From Andrena cerasifolii (Eukaryota > Arthropoda > Insecta > Hymenoptera > Andrenidae), in NCBI RefSeq assembly GCF_050908995.1, contig NC_135126.1, positions 1,674,001 through 1,738,000 of the forward strand: 64,000 nucleotides of DNA, written 5' to 3'. The position numbers and the translations under genes are program-made. Every line of letters starts with the position of its first letter. Positions within the stretch are counted from its first letter, which is position 1. Shown here piece by piece: positions 22,776-35,369 of the stretch. Below the pieces are notes generated by a model, which was not told the origin of the DNA, did not search any database, and worked only from the letters and a program-made list of their open reading frames with translations.

Positions 22776-23520
22776 GGGGTTATACCTAGTCAGGCGGCCG
22801 CAAAGAAGCGAATATTTGTGAATTTTTTTAGAAGAAGCGGAAGCATATATTTTTACAAAACTTTTTGCGTTTCAAAGAGCAACATTTATAGAACATTTGG
22901 TAATTTTTTCGTAGAAAAATATTTAGGTTTATAATAAAGTAACAAACGACATCCAAGAAGCATTTTTAAAAATTTGGTTTTGCGGTGAGCACTGCCATTT
23001 GGAACCAGATTATCTGAAATAAAAAAACAAAAAAGATTTCGTTAGTATATTAATGTATCCTCTGATTAACGGAGGGGATTTCAGAAAGATTAATTTAAAA
23101 TAAAATGGCGGCTATTTAAAGTTGAAATCCTGATTTTTTCGCGTGATTTTTTCGTGTAAAAATCAGGAATTCAACTTTAAATAGCCGCCCTTTTATTTTA
23201 AATTAATCTTTTTGAAATTCCCTCCGTTAATCAGAGGATACATTAATATACTAACGAAATCTTTTTTGTTTTTTGACTTTAGATAATCTGGTTCCGAATG
23301 GCAGTGCTCACCGCAAAAACAAATTTTTAAAAATGCTTCTTGGATGTCGCTTGTTATTTTATTATAAACGTAAATATTTTTCTACGAAAAAATTACCAAA
23401 TGTTCTTTAAATGTTGCTCTCTGAAACGCAAAAAGTTTTGTAAAAATATATGCTTCTGCTTCTTCAAAAAAAATTCACAAATATTCGCCTCTTTTTTGTC
23501 GCCTGACTAGGTATAACCCC
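22776..23520. mobile_element. TTAA-flanked near-perfect palindrome, 745 bp
   Basis: Ends GGGGTTATACCTAGTCAGGC in inverted orientation abut TTAA at 22772-22775 and 23521-23524. The whole element is palindromic: arms of about 370 bp meet near 23148 with almost no spacer, and only scattered mismatches are seen. Non-coding. TTAA plus a GGGG start resembles Kolobok-type or related MITEs (inference). Confidence 0.88.
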
Positions 23521-23524
23521 TTAA

Positions 23525-24208
23525 GAAGAGAAACAGTATTACGTGTATCTTTATTATCGAGGAAGCTGTCCGAGGGCAGACATCTCCTTCGCGTAATAAA
23601 TTTGTGAGAATTTATTTTATGAATCTATAATTTATATTTCTGATACGAACGGATGATATTACACGCAGAGATTTATGCCGCAGGTGATTGTTAGTTATGT
23701 TACCTCATTATACTTTTTTTTCTACTTCATCAGATTATTTTCTCGTACTTTATTTCCTCACACTGTACATGGTTTGTGGTAGATAACAGAATCCACTTGC
23801 CATCGTTATCAGTAAACAGTTTCTTCTAAAATAATTGAGCCTCCAGTGTGGTCAAGCCTTACAATTAGTCACTCTACGATTCTGAATATAAGCTCCTCAT
23901 TCACTATTTCTCGTGCTCCTCGTGAACGAAGATTCGTTCTCATGTTCTCACAGGCCAACGTACCTGCGTTCGACCCTCGCACCTGAACGGAATAGTAATG
24001 GACGCATTATTAGTTGAACACCGATACTTAATCGGCGAGCAGCGTTTAGTTTGATATTGGCGTACGTGACTCGAAAATACAAAGTAGCACGTAAGTTAAT
24101 GGCTATCAAGAAAGTCGACTTTCTGGAACGTTTGAAAACAGTTAGAAGCAGGAACAAGTGCAATCCATGAAAACGAGGAGAATAAAAGGGAAATTGAGAA
24201 TCTTGCAG
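23525..24208. other. Unique AT-rich sequence, no gene
   Basis: No repeat, island or coherent reading frame was seen apart from short chance frames on the minus strand. Confidence 0.35.
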
Positions 24209-24540
24209 CAAGAGGGGTGCAGTTTCAACTCTACCAACTTCGAGTAAATTAGAAAAATCAGTTTATAAAATTATTGCTTTGACTTAACATTAAAAAGAGA
24301 ACATTAATTGAAAAATATATATTGTCCCACAATAAGAAGTAGTTATTGCAAAGTTTTTATTTCTATTTTTGGCGAAAATACATTCTACAATAAAAATATT
24401 AATATTAATAATTACTTGCAATAAATCGCTCATTTCTTATCGGATTTGCATCAAACGTGCACCAAACGATATATATTTTTTTACGTAAATTACACGTCAT
24501 AATTCAAAAACTTTCAAAAAATGGAGCTGCACCCCTCTTG
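24209..24540. repeat. Short-TIR element (MITE-like), 332 bp
   Basis: CAAGAGGGGTGCAG at the left is exactly inverted at the right, with weaker similarity inward. The interior is very AT-rich. Flanks give no convincing target-site duplication, so the class is unknown. Confidence 0.5.
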
Positions 24541-25039
24541 CATTACGTTTTTCTTAAAAAAAATCAGAGGAAACAATAGATAAAACTCTGCTGGAATGAA
24601 TTCTTCTGCAATGCTTTCTTAGTGATAGTAGATATTTTGGGGCTATTAATTGCGTTGGAAGAGAATGGTTTTCGCCCCAGTTACTCCCCTATCGAACGAT
24701 CGTTAGCGCAGATTATTCTGTACTGTTACACTGTTTTCGTAGTTACCACGATCTGTCGTGGTTTTACTGCTTTATTAGGAGGCGCTGCTTTCATTAAAAC
24801 GGTTTTCCTCGGGCGAGTACCGTTCCAATGAAAGAAAGTTTCCGTTCCGCGGAATCTTCATTCTTCACGGAATTTTTCGCCGTTTAGAAATATCGCAGTC
24901 CACTTTAATACGAACCATTACCAATCCTGCGAAGTCACATGTGTTATCACTGACTTCGTCCGTTTACTAGTTTCACGAGTCATTGGCGTTATCAACATTC
25001 AGAACTCCTTCTTAACTTCAGAGTTTTCGAAGCGTTCAG
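24541..25039. other. Unique sequence, no gene
   Basis: A plus-strand frame at 24622-24831 has hydrophobic stretches but no start context, motif or splice support. Nothing else notable. Confidence 0.3.
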
Positions 25040-25273
25040 CAGGGCCGTATTAGGACCTTTAGAAGCCCTAAGCAGGTAAAAGATTTCGCGGCTCCCCTAT
25101 ACAGGGTGATCGCTTCAACGCAATGTTCGATTTCTAAGTAATTTCTGATAATTTTACTAAAAAGTGTTTCTAACAAAAATTAAATTTTAAAATCCAGAAA
25201 ATTTCTGTGGTGCCCCCTTTCCTCTGGTGCCCTAAGCACGTGCTTATTTTGCTTATTGGTTAATCCAGCACTG
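25040..25273. mobile_element. Degraded hAT-like MITE, 234 bp
   Basis: The ends CAGGGCCGTATTAGGACC and inverse CAGTGCTGGATTAACC fit the CAGNGCNGNATTA pattern of hAT elements. The adjacent octamers GCGTTCAG (left) and GCGTCGAG (right) match at 6 of 8 positions, consistent with a decayed 8-bp duplication. The GCCCTAAGCA words inside are inverted near both ends. Confidence 0.55.
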
Positions 25274-25281
25274 GCGTCGAG

Positions 25282-28200
25282 TGAACATTTTTTACTCACT
25301 TTAACGTCTACTGGATAAACTTGTCCAAATTCATCCCGCAACATTTCCTTTAAGGACCTTGTACTACTAGACACGCGTGCATGCTTCCTCGCAGCCTGTT
25401 ATTAAGGACTTATTACGGAACCTATTATTTGCAATTCACCGAGGCGTTCACGCCATCTATTATTTTCGTTGGCTCAACGGTTATTAGCGTTTCTACTATT
25501 CTCGTTTTATTGCGCCTCGGATATCTCGGCCGAAATTGTTTATTAATTTTCATGACAGAGCGCGCCAATGGAGATCACGCTCGTGCGAAAGAAATGCGCG
25601 CGGTAATTGGCTTTCCCCTCGTTCTACTTTTATAGGCCGTGAACGCAGGGGTTTTCGAGTTAGACGTGAAACTGCAAACATTAAGAGCTTGTTAATCACG
25701 CAACGTGTGCCAAGGTTGGTGTTGCCTGCTTTTTCGAATCTTAAAGATCCACGGCGGTTGTTTTTCGTCTCTGGTTTTCCTTTAGCTTAAAATAGCTGAC
25801 GTTCCTAATGGAACAATGCAGAAAACAACTGATCCTGGGGCTTTTAAATAATTTAAGTGGTGGATCGTGGCACGAACGAATGAAATTGGAATCAGTGTTA
25901 TAGCATTCTCTATTGTCGCGGGATTATTAATGGAGATTATTGCGGAAGTTTCTAATCACATTCCTTTCTTTTTATTCCACTGCCTCAGACGCATTTTCTG
26001 CGATTCCTGGGCGTATCTCAGTGTGCTTGTGTTTGATTACTGTGACACGGTGTTGGGAAGCTAAGGATCACTTGCGTAAGTTAGTAATTATCCTTGTAAG
26101 GAAATTCAATGCACGTATATTCGTTGATTTATAATAATCGATTTTGACGTACTGCTGTTTGGCCAAGCATAATGATAGACGTACGTAATTATACAAAATT
26201 ATGTCGATTAAGTTAGAATTGGAAATTGAATTAATAGGTGCTTATTGAAAGTTCGGTATAGATATTATACTTTTACTGTACGCATTAAATCTACTGTGAA
26301 TGTTGGTGAAATAGAGCCTCAGGAAATTGACGATTTAGTTAATTAGTGGTTGTATATTCAGCATTATATTCTTTATTATCGTTAAACAGTCATGAATGAT
26401 ATTAGTGAAGGAAAAATGTAAAATTAGCTTTACAGCTGTATGGATAGAAGCACAAATTAGCGTACATTCTATGATCACCCAAACGAATTTTGCTGCAAGG
26501 ATGTTCATGCTTTAAAGATCATAAGGAAACGAGAAAGTAGACTAATCGCAGGTTAACGTTAACGCGATAGTAAATCCAGTACTAATTTTGCAAGGGTCAT
26601 AAAAATCCAAAACGATATAGGAAAGCGCAGGTAAACGAGCGTTACTGCATGAAAGTGCAAACTCTGTGCAGGCTGTTGAAACTCAAGAAAGGTCGATAAG
26701 ATCGTGTAACTTTACAATTAACAACCCATACAGTATCGTGCACAAGTGATAGGCCAATTGTCATAAAATAATGCATAATGTTACGTCTTAGGTCCTATTT
26801 AATTCCTCTAATCAAGAAGAATTATTTCTTTGAGTAAACTTCTTCTACTCCCACAGTAGCGGTTATTTTGGGAATGCTTTGAAATCATTTTTTAGTGAAC
26901 TTATACATCATTCTTCCCCATTTTATTTGGAGGACTTCGTAGAACTCATTTCCCCATTTTTCATTTCCTTCCAAGTTCAAGCTACAACTAATAATATATT
27001 CCTCCTTTGGAATCGACTTGCATAATTCCCTTATATACCTATACATTACCTGTACTGATTTTCACGTTTCCACTCTAATGTTTGGGCTCTCAGTAATTTA
27101 CAAATTACAGAAACTCACGAGCAATAACTTAGGGAACCTAAGAAAAATACTCGTCTCAACCCAGCAAAGACACAAATTGCTACAAACGATATAGTAAACA
27201 GATATGCTAGCATACCTCCATGCTTTTTGTTCATACACACAGCAAAATGAAAATCATGTCACTTTTCATATCCAATCGAAACCACTCCTGCAAATTGACC
27301 GAAGCGAACGTCCGACCAATTTTTACTGTCGCAGAAAGCAAATCCGAGCGATCTCTAGAAATAACACCGCTGCAACAGGCGCGCATGCACATCGGCTGCA
27401 GACGCCAGTACAGTTATACGCGCGTATTATTTCGTGGACGCATAAACTATACGTACCGAGTGGTATTCGCGGGATCGCGAAGATTTAACGCCGGCGATAA
27501 TTAGGTTCTTCCATCTGCCTGAATTTTCTACGCGTAAGTGCACGCATGCACATGCAAGCGTGCCGTTGCATACGTGTCTCTGATACATAGGCAGTCGTGC
27601 TGCAGCCGAGTTTCTTCGGTACGTGGCTTTACCGTTAGGCCGCTTGATACTCTTGTCCGCGAGTCGCCTACATACGGGACGGCCTTTACGCGCGTTTAAT
27701 GGACGGGTTTTCAAAGCTTTTTGTTTATCCTCTTTCGTTTCTTTCTCCCTTCTTTTTTCTCTCCGTCCAGCTCACGCTCCAACGATCGGGTAGCGGCGGT
27801 GCCTCGGCCGTACGCACGCCGAACGCATTTCACGACCACAGGGAACACCGAAATCCCGTCGATTATAGTCTTCGATTAGGTAGAAAGTTCCCCGAGCAGT
27901 TTCTCCTAATCGCGAAATCAATCTTCCCTGTTTCCTTCGTTTTTTTAAACAGATGGAAGCCTTTGCTGATGTTACTCGCTGTAGGGACGTATTCAGCGCT
28001 CGGTGACTGTGATAAACGTTCGCGTGGATACGGAGGTTTCTGACTACGAGAGTGGTGCGAGGAAAGAAAGTTTGAGAATGGAATTAGCGTTAAGTAACTG
28101 TTCCTCGCGTTAGATTTTGCATTTAAGGCGCTGGTTTGTTAGAATGAGGTGAAGTTGAATTGCGTTGGGTGAGCATGGCTGTGCAATACTTGCAGCCAAA

Positions 28201-28431
28201 AACTGTACTAACAGGATATGCGAATTGGCAAATTTTTATGTAACAGTAACTGCGAAATGGTTATTACAAATCTGGATAGTACGGAGATGATAACCATATT
28301 TGGAGTAATTACATGACAGTTTGAAATTTGTATTGTTTAAATCTTATATGTTGTTTATTAAGCTTTTTGACAGTAGACACTCGAATATTGTCCCGATCCA
28401 TCGCCCACCATGTTCATTCCGAAAAACGTAT
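25282..28431. other. Unique sequence with CpG-rich islands, no gene
   Basis: GC-moderate near 25380-25640 and CpG-rich at about 27290-28060, AT-rich elsewhere. Overlapping frames in the 27.2-28.0 kb island run on both strands and no exon can be defended. Possible enhancers only. Confidence 0.35.
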
Positions 28432-29365
28432 AGGGAGACCGGGGCAAGTTGATACGTTTTTCAGTTTTCAATTTTTTTTATTTTTGTTTGAATAAATTAC
28501 TTAATAACAAATATGCTAAAATATACTTTGGTCCTTCCTCTTTAATATATTGTAAATGAAAAGTTGAGAAAATACATGCAAAATGAATGAAAAAATATTA
28601 TTTGGACGAAGGTAACCCACTGCGGGGCAAGTTGATACTGCTCTGGGGCATGTTGATACAACTGTAAAATATTCGTTTAACGAGTAAAGGATGGATGTCT
28701 GGAATATCCCACTTGAACATGAGGTACTTGCTTCTTTTTATTAATGTATCTTAATAAAGCCATTTTATCTATTCCGTATATTCTCGCGCTTTGACGTAAA
28801 CGACATTGACTCCTTTCCTACACCGACACACGCTTTTTGAAAAATATTTTGGGGTATTTTGCCGCGATTCGATTTTCTGACATAATTTCTTACCATTTTC
28901 CTAGAAATAAAAGGAAATATCCAATTAAAAGTAGTCGGGGAAAATTGATTCACTGTATCAACATGCCCCAGAGAAAACGTATCAACTTTTACCCCACAGT
29001 AAGTCATTATGCACAAACATCTCCATAAAAAAATGTAGAGCATATAAACAAAATAGCAAAACGTAATTACCTTACTTTCAAAGGACCCAATCTGATGCCA
29101 AATTAATTTGACCAATAAAATTCTCTATCCCGTCTCAAGACGGATTGGAAAGTGAACACAACTATTTACTTTTTCTCTATAGAATCGAAAACAGTTAAAA
29201 AAGTATTGCTAACGTTAAGGTACACAGACGTAGGCTAGATCGTAGCAAAGAATTGAGCAACAAGCTTCACATATCTCGCACGCAAGGAGCTACATATATA
29301 TACAGTGTCGAGATAATTCGTCTGTATCAACCCTGCCCCCTGTATCAACTTGCCCCGGTCTCCCT
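28432..29365. mobile_element. DNA transposon remnant with GGGGCAAGTTGATAC iterons, 934 bp
   Basis: The ends read AGGGAGACCGGGGCAAGTTG and its exact inverse. The word GGGGCAAGTTGATAC or variants occurs at least three times near each end in inverted arrangement (about 28441, 28623, 28645; 28956, 28979, 29325, 29342), as for transposase-binding iterons. A diverged copy of the right end is at 45213 and a weaker one at about 32151. The target duplication is unclear (GTATA is near both ends). Overlapping short frames inside are not genes. Confidence 0.75.
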
Positions 29366-30507
29366 TGTATATGATCCATCAGATGTTGTTTCCAAGTAAT
29401 AATTATCTTAAGTGGTACTCAACGAGCTTGCATCTGCTTATCGAGATGACCAACTTCTCTCTCAGTATGAGCCTGCAGATGTCTAAATAGTTATCGATCT
29501 CCTTGTTAGTTGCAGATCTTTATCTCTTCAGATCTCTAGATACGCAGAGGTACACTACAAACACTTCAGTGTAATCAATTACTCTAGATACCCTGCTTTC
29601 CTAAACGAGATCAGGTAGGTCGTACATTCACCAGAAAATGATTCGAAGGTCGCCTATCGAAATGATACCAGAAATATATTGGAAGTTATTCCTGCTACTC
29701 GAGCTGAACATTCAATAAAAATCTTGTCTTTTCTAGACAAGACTCTGCTAATCATTCTGAGTAGTGCATCTACGCATTTGCATCCCTAATTGCTTTCAAG
29801 TATCGACTCCGTCTCTAAAATAGATCCCCCAGCTAAAGACGCATGTTTTATATCAACAGAAATAGGATAATTTCAACCTAACTGGAGCACAGTGAACAAG
29901 TAGGTAATACTAAACAGAGTTCCATTATTTCATCGCAGGAACCAAGGGCTCATCAGATTTCATTAGTAACGTCCCAACTTGGCTCAGCCTCTCCCTCTTA
30001 ATGAATACAAATGGCATCAATTTAATCGCAAATTTAATCGGCCCGCTTGGAATACCAGATAAGTCCCCCTAATACTTTCGTTAACGGAGGAATTCCAAGT
30101 AAAACAAAATCCCCCGATACATTGTACGGACAGAGAAAGAAATAACCGGCGAGAGGGGCGGGGGGGGGGGCGGAGGAGGTAAAAGACATTGCACAGAGGG
30201 AGAACACGAGTTTCATTTGAATAGAATAGGTCGATAGTGATTTACGATACTGGAGGCTCGTCCGCTCGTGACTGTTTTCCACTTCTTCTTGGTCCTCCCA
30301 TTTTTTATTCTTCGCTCGACCGTACGCCTGCTGCCGCGACCTCTGTTTTTAATGACATTACAAAATTCGTGAGCGCATAACTTTGTCTCCTATCACCTGC
30401 GGAACGATGGAGATATTCCTCCGAGTAACTATTTAGATCACCTACTCCGGGTGACTTCGATGCTTGGTGAGGCGAGCTTCAACAAGATGCACAGGGTGTT
30501 ACAGAAT
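29366..30507. other. Unique sequence, no gene; G-run at 30160-30170
   Basis: AT-rich to moderate GC. An 11-G homopolymer interrupts a purine-rich segment near 30145-30180. No reading frame with a recognisable product. Confidence 0.35.
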
Positions 30508-30509
30508 TA

Positions 30510-31093
30510 CAGTGGGTGGCCATATTATCATACTCGAACAAAACGCTTTGAGATTTTGTAAATTTAAGCGATGGAATGGCTGTATCCCTGCGGAAAATTG
30601 TCGCAAAAAATATTTAAAAACGCATTTTAACGCTTGAAGTTTCTAGTTTTTGAATCAAGGACTCAATTTTTTTTCATCGATTATGATACTGTTTTATCAA
30701 GATGAAGCGCAGGAATCGAAGTTTCAGAAATTTTTACCTAGTTTGAACGTATGCACGGGACAAACAAAATATTTTCCGATAAATCCAACGAAGAGCTCTT
30801 ATAGAGCAAACATTTCTCTTTAGTTTCGTTTCTTTGCTTTTGTTTTATGATTTTTATTGACAGAGTTATTCGCGATCAAGGCAAGAAAGGTGCTTTTCAC
30901 TTTGAACATCTGTAACTTGCGAACTCATGATCGTAGAAAATTTTCATGAGTGTTTTGAGAGGCTAAGAAAGTTTCCTTTCAGAACGTTCAGTTGTCAATT
31001 TAAGATTTTTTTAATCGTATTAAATCCAATTTTAAAATGATCCCAAAAATTGACGAAAATGTTTTGAGTATAATAATGTGGCCACCCTCTGTG
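30510..31093. mobile_element. TA-flanked MITE, 584 bp
   Basis: The ends CAGTGGGTGGCCATATTATC and inverse CACAGAGGGTGGCCACATTA start TIRs of about 37 bp with moderate divergence. TA lies at both flanks (30508-30509 and 31094-31095). Non-coding interior. Consistent with a Tc1/mariner-type MITE. Confidence 0.7.
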
Positions 31094-31112
31094 TAAGTGT
31101 AGGCCTAATTAG

Positions 31113-31730
31113 TAGAGCTGTTCGAGTACTCGGAAAAAGTGAGTGGCTCGAAAGAACCGAGTAGCTCGAAGAAAACCGAGAACTCGAATTTTTTCGAGCA
31201 GCTCGATTAAACCGGGAATTCAAATTTTTTCGTGCGGCTCGAAGAGAACCGTGCGGACCGAAAAACACCGAGCAAGCCGAAAGAACCGAACAGGCCGAAA
31301 GAACAAGAATAGTTTGAAGCTTGAATGTTTCTCTACTGGGTAACCATGAACCATATATTTCTTAAGAAATATTATTAAATCATACATACGCGAAAAATTA
31401 TTTTCAATTGTTAGAGAATATTTTCACATGCAGTTTACATTTTAATTACTCACATTATTACGAACCATTATCCAGTAGATAAACATATGTATTCTAAAAT
31501 ATTCGAAACATTCAAGCTTCAAACTACTTGACATACTCGGACTGCGTTCTTTCGGCCCGCTCGGTTCTCTTCGAGCAGCTGGAAAAAATTCGAGTTCTCG
31601 GTTTTCTTCGAGGTACTCGGTTCTTTCGAGCCGCTCACTTTTTTCGAGTACTCGGCTCGGCTCGTAAACCGATTCTCGGCTCGGTCCGAATTTCAAGCTA
31701 CTCGAATATTCGAGTACTCGAACAGCCCTA
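31113..31730. mobile_element. hAT-like MITE with 8-bp target duplication CTAATTAG
   Basis: Perfect 8-bp direct repeats CTAATTAG (31105-31112 and 31731-31738) flank ends TAGAGCTGTTCGAGTACTCG and inverse TAGGGCTGTTCGAGTACTCG. Inside, both halves are made of many copies of CGAGTACTCG-like and GCTCGAAAGAACCGAG-like words facing each other. The frames at 31032-31268 (minus), 31143-31343 and 31442-31734 merely translate these repeats. Confidence 0.85.
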
Positions 31731-31747
31731 CTAATTAGTTGGTAATC

Positions 31748-31748
31748 A

Positions 31749-31771
<23 letters not shown>
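31748..31771. repeat. (ATT)n microsatellite
   Basis: About eight uninterrupted ATT units directly after the hAT-like element. Confidence 0.9.
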
Positions 31772-31779
<8 letters not shown>

Positions 31780-32150
31780 CGGGACTAGCCCTTAGTATAC
31801 ACTGTACAGCCAATAAAAATGTTGTATGAGGTATTACATAGATACTAATGTACAAGAGAACGGTGCAGCCACTTATTGCTAATCTATGGGAATAATTTTG
31901 CGCACCGCTGTTAGAAAGGGCGCTAGATCCATATTAAAGAAGTCCAGCTCAGAAGCTTCCAATTATTTCATCCTAAAAATTCAACATGCCAGTAACTAAT
32001 GCATCACTTCAGAATAAATATACTGTTATGGATTGATTTTCTCAAATTATATAACGAGATCCTATTTTCTTTCAATAAAAATCTTTCCCATCCACCTGAA
32101 GAGTAGATACTCTTAGGACCCCTGTCTATCAAAATTCTGTAGTAATTCCT

Positions 32151-32194
32151 CTGTATCAACTTTCCTACCCACATCGACTTGCCCCTAATTCTCC
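32151..32194. repeat. Possible diverged fragment of the 28432 element end
   Basis: CTGTATCAACTTTCC followed by CGACTTGCCCCTAATTCTCC resembles the right terminus of the element at 28432-29365 (CTGTATCAAC...CTTGCCCCGGTCTCC). Only about 44 bp, no opposite end seen. Confidence 0.35.
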
Positions 32195-32815
32195 ACAAAC
32201 TGTTTCCTTAAGCACCCAGAGCGTCCCGTTCCCATAGACCACAGAGCGATAAAATCTAATCCCAGCATACACCTGCAACCTGCAGAATAAAGAATGAAAC
32301 TTTTAAAATTGAAATCCACGATGTATCTACCAATTCCCCCGTACGCCACACGAGAAGCACCCAAGCTCGTGGCAATTGCAACAAATCCGTCTCGTCGATC
32401 CTCCGCCTCCGATTCATCCTCGAAGCGTTCATCCCCCGACACCTACCGAGATTTAATGCATCCTGAACGAGTGTTCACACCTGCGTCGGCGCAACGACCA
32501 CTCGTATTTATCAAAGCTGAGTTAAACGGTGGGTTACGCGTCTCACCGTCAGAGCCGGACGGGGGAGAGAACAAAAAAATGGCCGCCCGAGAGTTATAGT
32601 ATCGCGTTTTAATTCCGCGCGTTCGCGTACGTACACAGGCGGCCGTGGCAGAATTTACGACGCCACGCTCTCCCTCTCACCTTTTCGGTTCATGAATACA
32701 AGTTCGTAAGTTATGACGCCGCAATAGAGAGCGATGCAGGCCGCCTCTCGCGCACGGCTATCAGAAGCGAAGAAGGGCACCCCGGACGCGCGAACGGGTT
32801 CCGAGAATCAAGGGC

Positions 32816-32884
32816 CACCATTACCGGCGTCACCCACTGATATCTCAATAAGGATCCTCGATTCGAATCTGCCTTAATCCTCCG
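32816..32884 (+). repeat. Duplicated non-transposon motif, copy A
   Basis: ACCATTACCGGCGTCACCCA, then CTGATATCTCAATA, then TTCGAATCTGCCTTAAT, align in the same order with copy B at 33871-33943 (direct orientation, about 1.05 kb away). CGGGTTC upstream is also shared. It has no TIRs or tandem periodicity and lies in a CpG-rich island. Confidence 0.6.
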
Positions 32885-33870
32885 GACGCTTTCAGCTTGA
32901 TCTATAAACCGAAGTCTCGCTGCTCGCTGCAAACCCCCCCCCCCCCCTTTCATTTCCCTCTGTACCGTCAAATATCTGTTGCGCCGTCCGACCACCGCTT
33001 CGCGGCCGCGATCGTCATCGTCTCGTTTTCCCGAGGTGTTGGCGCTTTTGTCAGCGGCGCGCTTTCGCCGGGACAACGACTCCTGCGAGCGAAAACACGT
33101 TTCGAAATCGCCGCGCTTGGGGGACAGTCTTGTCTCCTATTGTATTGTAATGACACCTCTTCGACGCGATCTTACTGTGCTATCGGGGATGCTGATCTCG
33201 CTGTTTTGGCACCACTTGGGGTTAATTTCGATATAAATACAGGGATTTGCAATGAAAGGATTGGGATGCAGGAAGGGAATTTTAGAGCTTCAACCTTTTA
33301 GGGTGTTGGGATTTATTTGTATTTGATTTTTTAAAGGGTCTGCTGGTGAATGATATTATTTTATTGCGCAATAAGTTCAGAGCAGTACACGCATGTATTA
33401 TAAATAATTTTCAATCAACCTTGATATCAGTTTTAATTTTTTCGAAATATTCTGTGATGCTCTACTTCTTCGTCGACCTTCTTCAATATTTTCACCATGT
33501 TCCAAGATGATACTATAAGAAATTCTTCAAGAAATTCCATCGTCCTGTGCAGCGTCGCATTAAAAGCACAAGCAGTTGACGAGTGCAACCCAAAGCATTG
33601 TCGAGGCTCAATTAAACGCGTTCCTCGACCCAGTGCTATTTAAAAATTCCACACAGATTCGAATCGATTGAATCGTATTTCCATCCGACCGAGGGACATC
33701 GAAATCCCCCTGTGCAGCGTGGGGGAGAGCGACAGGGGATGAAGCCTGATTGCGGGTACACGGTTACATATAGGTAGTTATACCCCACATTGCACATGCA
33801 GAAAGAGAGAGTACTGTGCATATCCTATCTGCTCTGGATACACAGAGGAGGCGGGTTCTTAGAACGGGAG

Positions 33871-33943
33871 ACCATTACCGGTGCCCGGCCACATACTGAT
33901 ATCTCAATACAAACCCCCTTAGTTTGAATCCATTATAATGCCG
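33871..33943 (+). repeat. Duplicated non-transposon motif, copy B
   Basis: ACCATTACCGGTGCCCGGCC, then CTGATATCTCAATA, then TTTGAATCCATTATAAT, align with copy A at 32816-32884, with small indels. The strictest shared blocks are ACCATTACCGG and CTGATATCTCAATA. Confidence 0.6.
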
Positions 33944-35369
33944 GGGTACGCGAGCACAATCGTCGCGTCGTGTACTCGTCCACGTATGCGCCTATACAGC
34001 ATTATCCTGCGAGGATGCCATCCATACCACGTTCCAGGAACGCCTCCTGAAGTCCTTTCTCTTTCCTAGCCACGAATTCCCGCGTTTACCTTTCCGTTTT
34101 GTTTCGCGCACCACTCGTCGCGATCCTATATACTAACTAGAACTTAGGAAGCAGAGATTGATTATTTAGTGAAGTCTCGTCGTTACTGTATATTTGGTAA
34201 AATTCATGTAGATATTCTTTTCCGGAGATTTTGAAATGTAATGACTCGTTCTCGTTGTTGCTGTGACACTGTGATACTAAGGTGAACAAGTGTATATGTA
34301 TTTCATCTCCTTGGTGATGTGTGGTTTGAATATAATGAGACTCTTCTGATATGAAAAGATTTTGGGTCATTTTCTATCTTTCTTTTAGCTGTTATTCTTT
34401 TATCACATTCAGTCAGTTGGAAGCTGTTCTTATTGGAATAGAATAGACGTTTGGAGTTGTTTTCCGAGAGTTAGTGCGCTTAGTAAATGTTCTTACCATT
34501 TTTGAAGAGGTATTAGTTTAAAGAGTGGGTTTCAATTTTGAGGAGATGAAATTGTAAATGATGTAAGTACCAGAAGTGAAAATTTTCAGTATTTTCATTT
34601 CAACCCCAGTGACAGTAGTCCTTATAATCTCAGATCTAGTTTGCGACAGCCCTAGAAACTAAAATAAATTATTCTAGTATTTACAGTGTTTATCACTGTA
34701 TTCAGCTTAGTATTTACATCATTTTCCACTAAGAAAATAATTTTTTATTTCTTTGGCACTTACATCGTTGGTCACTTCAACCCCTCATTTGTATTCCCGA
34801 TGTTTTAATCCCATTATCAACTTTCTATTAATCGTGATATGAAGCGATTCATAGGTATCACGCAAGTTGAATGCGCCACTTAATTTACGAATGTATAAGA
34901 ATTTGTATAGAGATACCGTAAAACGTGTTATTTGTCGTTTGAACAGCATCCGTGAGTCTCGCCCTAATCCTTGAACTCTTTTTGTCCTGCCTTCACCACT
35001 TGTTATTTGCTACTTTGTATCTGTATCAGACAACGGTACAAGGCTATGGAGTGTGGGGTGATTAATTATTTCTGATGCAGAGATTTCTAGTTCCCATAAA
35101 GTCTTCTATTTCTCCTCCTTATAATCCTCCAAGTACCTTTCCCTCGCGTAAATGCTACTTTGTACAGAGTAGATATTGCGAATATTCTGTCCAAAGGTGC
35201 ATTATTAGCATAGGTATCATATTTCACGAGCACTATAACCTTTCGTTCTTTCTTCATAACCTTACCTTATTTTCCATATCGTGTATCTTCCTTGCCGTTC
35301 CACGCTACTTTGTTGCTGGCCTACTTGCAATTTGTGAAATGCGAAGAATGGTAACAGCCATTGCTCTTA

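Larger units (their letters stand above)
32200..35366. other. Unique sequence with CpG-rich islands (32330-33220, 33960-34110), no gene
   Basis: The 32.3-33.2 kb island is CpG-rich with a 14-C homopolymer at 32934-32947. Frames here (for example 32897-33301, +) overlap others on both strands and show no domain. A duplicated motif is listed separately. From about 34140 the sequence is AT-rich and featureless apart from chance frames. Confidence 0.35.

Noticed and set aside
31143..31734. Arg/Ser/Glu-rich frames near 31.1-31.7 kb
   Set aside because: They are translations of the CGAG-type word arrays inside the hAT-like MITE.
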